From: Nocardia abscessus
GTDB taxonomy: Bacteria > Actinomycetota > Actinomycetes > Mycobacteriales > Mycobacteriaceae
DNA length: 64,000 nt
Assembly: GCF_015477775.1 (NCBI RefSeq)
Contig: NZ_JADLQO010000008.1
Location: 264,538 to 328,537, forward strand
Reading direction: 5' to 3'
How positions within the stretch are numbered: position 1 is the first letter of the stretch; each line of letters starts with the position of its first letter. Shown in pieces: positions 62,591 to 64,000 of the stretch. The notes beneath the pieces are model-generated. The model was not told the DNA's origin. It was given only the letters and a program-made list of their open reading frames with translations, and made no database searches. The translations under genes and the position numbers were made by a program.

Positions 62591-63619
62591 ATGCGTTTCA
62601 CCGTGCCCACCATCGTGTTGATGATGGCGGCAGTCCTGCTGACTGGATGTTCGCTCTATCCGAAAGGGCCCGATCAGGCCGAGCGTGACAGCTGGTCGGA
62701 GGTGATCGAGACGGCCATCGAGGCCCTTCCGGGAGTGGCCGACGCGTCACATGCGTTCCAGTATCACCCGTACGGCCCCAACTCGTACTACACATCCCGA
62801 CTCGACGTGCAGCTCGAGGACGGCGCCACACCAGCCGAGACCGCGTCTGTCGTGCGTGTCATGGGCGCTCAGCAACTGCCGCCGCACTATCAAGGCGACT
62901 CGACCTCGGTCAAAATCCACCGGATGACAGACTCCTATTTCGCGGGCTGGCGGTTCGGGCGGGACGTGGACGTGGAAGCGAACGCGGCATACACCTGGAC
63001 CCGAGTGTCATCGGCCGATACCGGTGCGGAGATTCACTGGGCCACCCACGGCTTCAAGCCCACCGGAGACGCGGACGGACTGACCGAATACATCAGTGTC
63101 CGAGCGGGCTCCGAGGCCGAACCCCAGCGTGCCACCGCGGCGATGCGCCGAATCATCCAGGACTTCCCGGAACTGGCATCCAACGACTGGACAGTGTCCC
63201 CCATTCATGGGGAGAGCATGTCTGAGCACTACTCGAGACTGGAACCGAGATTGACCCACTCGGATCGCCGCCCCCGCTTCCCCTCCAACGGCGAACTCGA
63301 ATTGTGGGAGTGGTTCCTGACCGACCAACCCACCCCGGCCATCGTCGAGGTGTCGGTATTCGACCCGCCCGCGACAGCAGGCCGCACACTGGGCGTCACG
63401 GTATTCCCGCCCGTCGGAGAGAAATTCAGCGCTGCGCAGGCGACACAACTCGCCGACCGGCATCTTCGCTACTTATCCCAGCGCGGTGGCGTGGTCGACT
63501 ACAGGATCACGACGCGCAACGGCCCCGGTCTCGCCGTCCTTGTCGGCGGCTGCCCAGAATCCGGGCGCGAGGTTGCACCGGAGTCGGAGCCCTTCGCGCG
63601 TCAGTATCAACGCTGCTAG
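62591..63619 (+). CDS. lipoprotein of unknown function
   Basis: A 342-residue exported protein. The signal MRFTVPTIVLMMAAVLLTGC ends in the lipobox LTGC, so it should be anchored in the membrane. The mature part has two similar halves (ALPGVADASHAFQYHPYGPN..., RIIQDFPELASNDWTVSPIH...), each with short beta-strands, and a final Cys (QYQRC). No family recognised. ATGs at 62579 and 62582 are also possible starts. Confidence 0.75.
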   Translation: MRFTVPTIVLMMAAVLLTGCSLYPKGPDQAERDSWSEVIETAIEALPGVADASHAFQYHPYGPNSYYTSRLDVQLEDGATPAETASVVRVMGAQQLPPHYQGDSTSVKIHRMTDSYFAGWRFGRDVDVEANAAYTWTRVSSADTGAEIHWATHGFKPTGDADGLTEYISVRAGSEAEPQRATAAMRRIIQDFPELASNDWTVSPIHGESMSEHYSRLEPRLTHSDRRPRFPSNGELELWEWFLTDQPTPAIVEVSVFDPPATAGRTLGVTVFPPVGEKFSAAQATQLADRHLRYLSQRGGVVDYRITTRNGPGLAVLVGGCPESGREVAPESEPFARQYQRC

Positions 63620-63627
63620 TGCCCTGT

Positions 63628-63775
63628 CAGGCTGATGCCGAGCCGAGGCCGTCACCACCACGGCCCGCTGCATCCGGATCGGCTGTTTGCTGCGCCGCGC
63701 GATCTGGGCCGGCTTGCGGCTCTCTTCGGGCGTCACCGCCCTGACGAACACATCTGGCTTGCGAGCCACCGGCAT
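63628..63775 (-). pseudogene. IS630-family transposase N-terminal fragment
   Basis: About 49 codons read MPVARKPDVFVRAVTPEESR, KPAQIARRSKQPIRMQRAVV and VTASARHQP, the start of IS630 transposases (ARxPEVFVRxLS, then RRAxVVLxSAxGQ). The frame stops matching where it meets the lipoprotein's end. The DDE domain is absent. An IS relic. Confidence 0.7.
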
Positions 63776-63923
63776 CACCTCCACCGGCGGCATCACCGCT
63801 CACCCGTCGATGATCAACCCGCCACCCTGAGCCGCGGGGTTACAGCATCAACCTTCCCGGACGAGGCACTAGGTGTTGCGGGTCGTGACGTTGGTGACGG
63901 CTGGGCAGGGGTGAGTTGAAGGG

Positions 63924-64000
63924 GGACGGGTCTTCCAGCGGCAGGATGGAAAACGCCAATCCTCCGTCCGTTCGACTGGAAAGACCCGTCCGTGACCCAC
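63924..64000 (+). mobile_element. probable start of an insertion sequence at the window edge
   Basis: GGACGGGTCTTCCAG (63924-63938) and CTGGAAAGACCCGTCC (63976-63991) form an inverted repeat with one base missing on the left. A GTG at 63992 follows directly and opens VTH..., the start expected for IS481-type transposases (MTHANA...), but only three codons are visible. The IS family is therefore uncertain. Confidence 0.35.

Overview
The window is chromosomal DNA from a high-GC mycolic-acid actinomycete, most likely Nocardia or a close relative. This rests on family content read from the translations: a UsfX/SigF pair with the mycobacterial gene order, a CYP125-type steroid P450, a DUF3145 protein close to Mtb Rv2239c, an NDMA-dependent alcohol dehydrogenase, a DesA3-type acyl desaturase, an MmpL-type transporter and a fused PabA-PabB. 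No rRNA, tRNA, CRISPR array or replication origin was seen.

Left part (1-28.7 kb). A NarL-type two-component pair (598-2525) sits between an alpha/beta hydrolase (cut by the window edge) and a membrane-protein/multicopper-oxidase operon; the two flanking units share a nearly identical ~110-bp leader. Next come a TetR/PhlG-like hydrolase pair with a 30-bp dyad between them, a trypsin-EndoG fusion preceded by a perfect palindrome, two DUF5994 paralogues, a TetR/desaturase locus with a perfect 31-bp operator, an AraC/GlxA regulator, the usfX-sigF operon, a MarR/MMPL divergent pair, csbD with a SigF-type promoter, metY-osmC, an AI-2E permease, a NAD(P)-binding protein and a TerD gene separated from its vWA domain by one in-frame TGA.

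Middle (28.8-46.8 kb). Two divergent copies of a small two-helix membrane protein, two tandem Tat/lipobox DUF1254-type lipoproteins with copied promoters, a truncated globin, a CYP125-TetR pair, a TerD-DUF2510-HNH fusion, the pabAB fusion, a phosphotransferase, a DinB-type protein, the NDMA alcohol dehydrogenase, and two divergent serine hydrolases. The P450 and the alcohol dehydrogenase both carry KstR-like boxes (TnnAACnnGTTnnA), suggesting a shared sterol-responsive control.

Right part (46.9-64 kb) is accessory-like and partly decayed. It has an XRE-TPR regulator beside a resolvase-like small protein, an ISL3 transposase fragment, an IS630 transposase fragment, a family-4 glycosyltransferase with an internal deletion, a methyltransferase remnant duplicated from a gene 9 kb away, a translationally coupled cis-prenyltransferase/flavoprotein pair, and several unrecognised small genes. 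The last bases appear to enter another insertion sequence.
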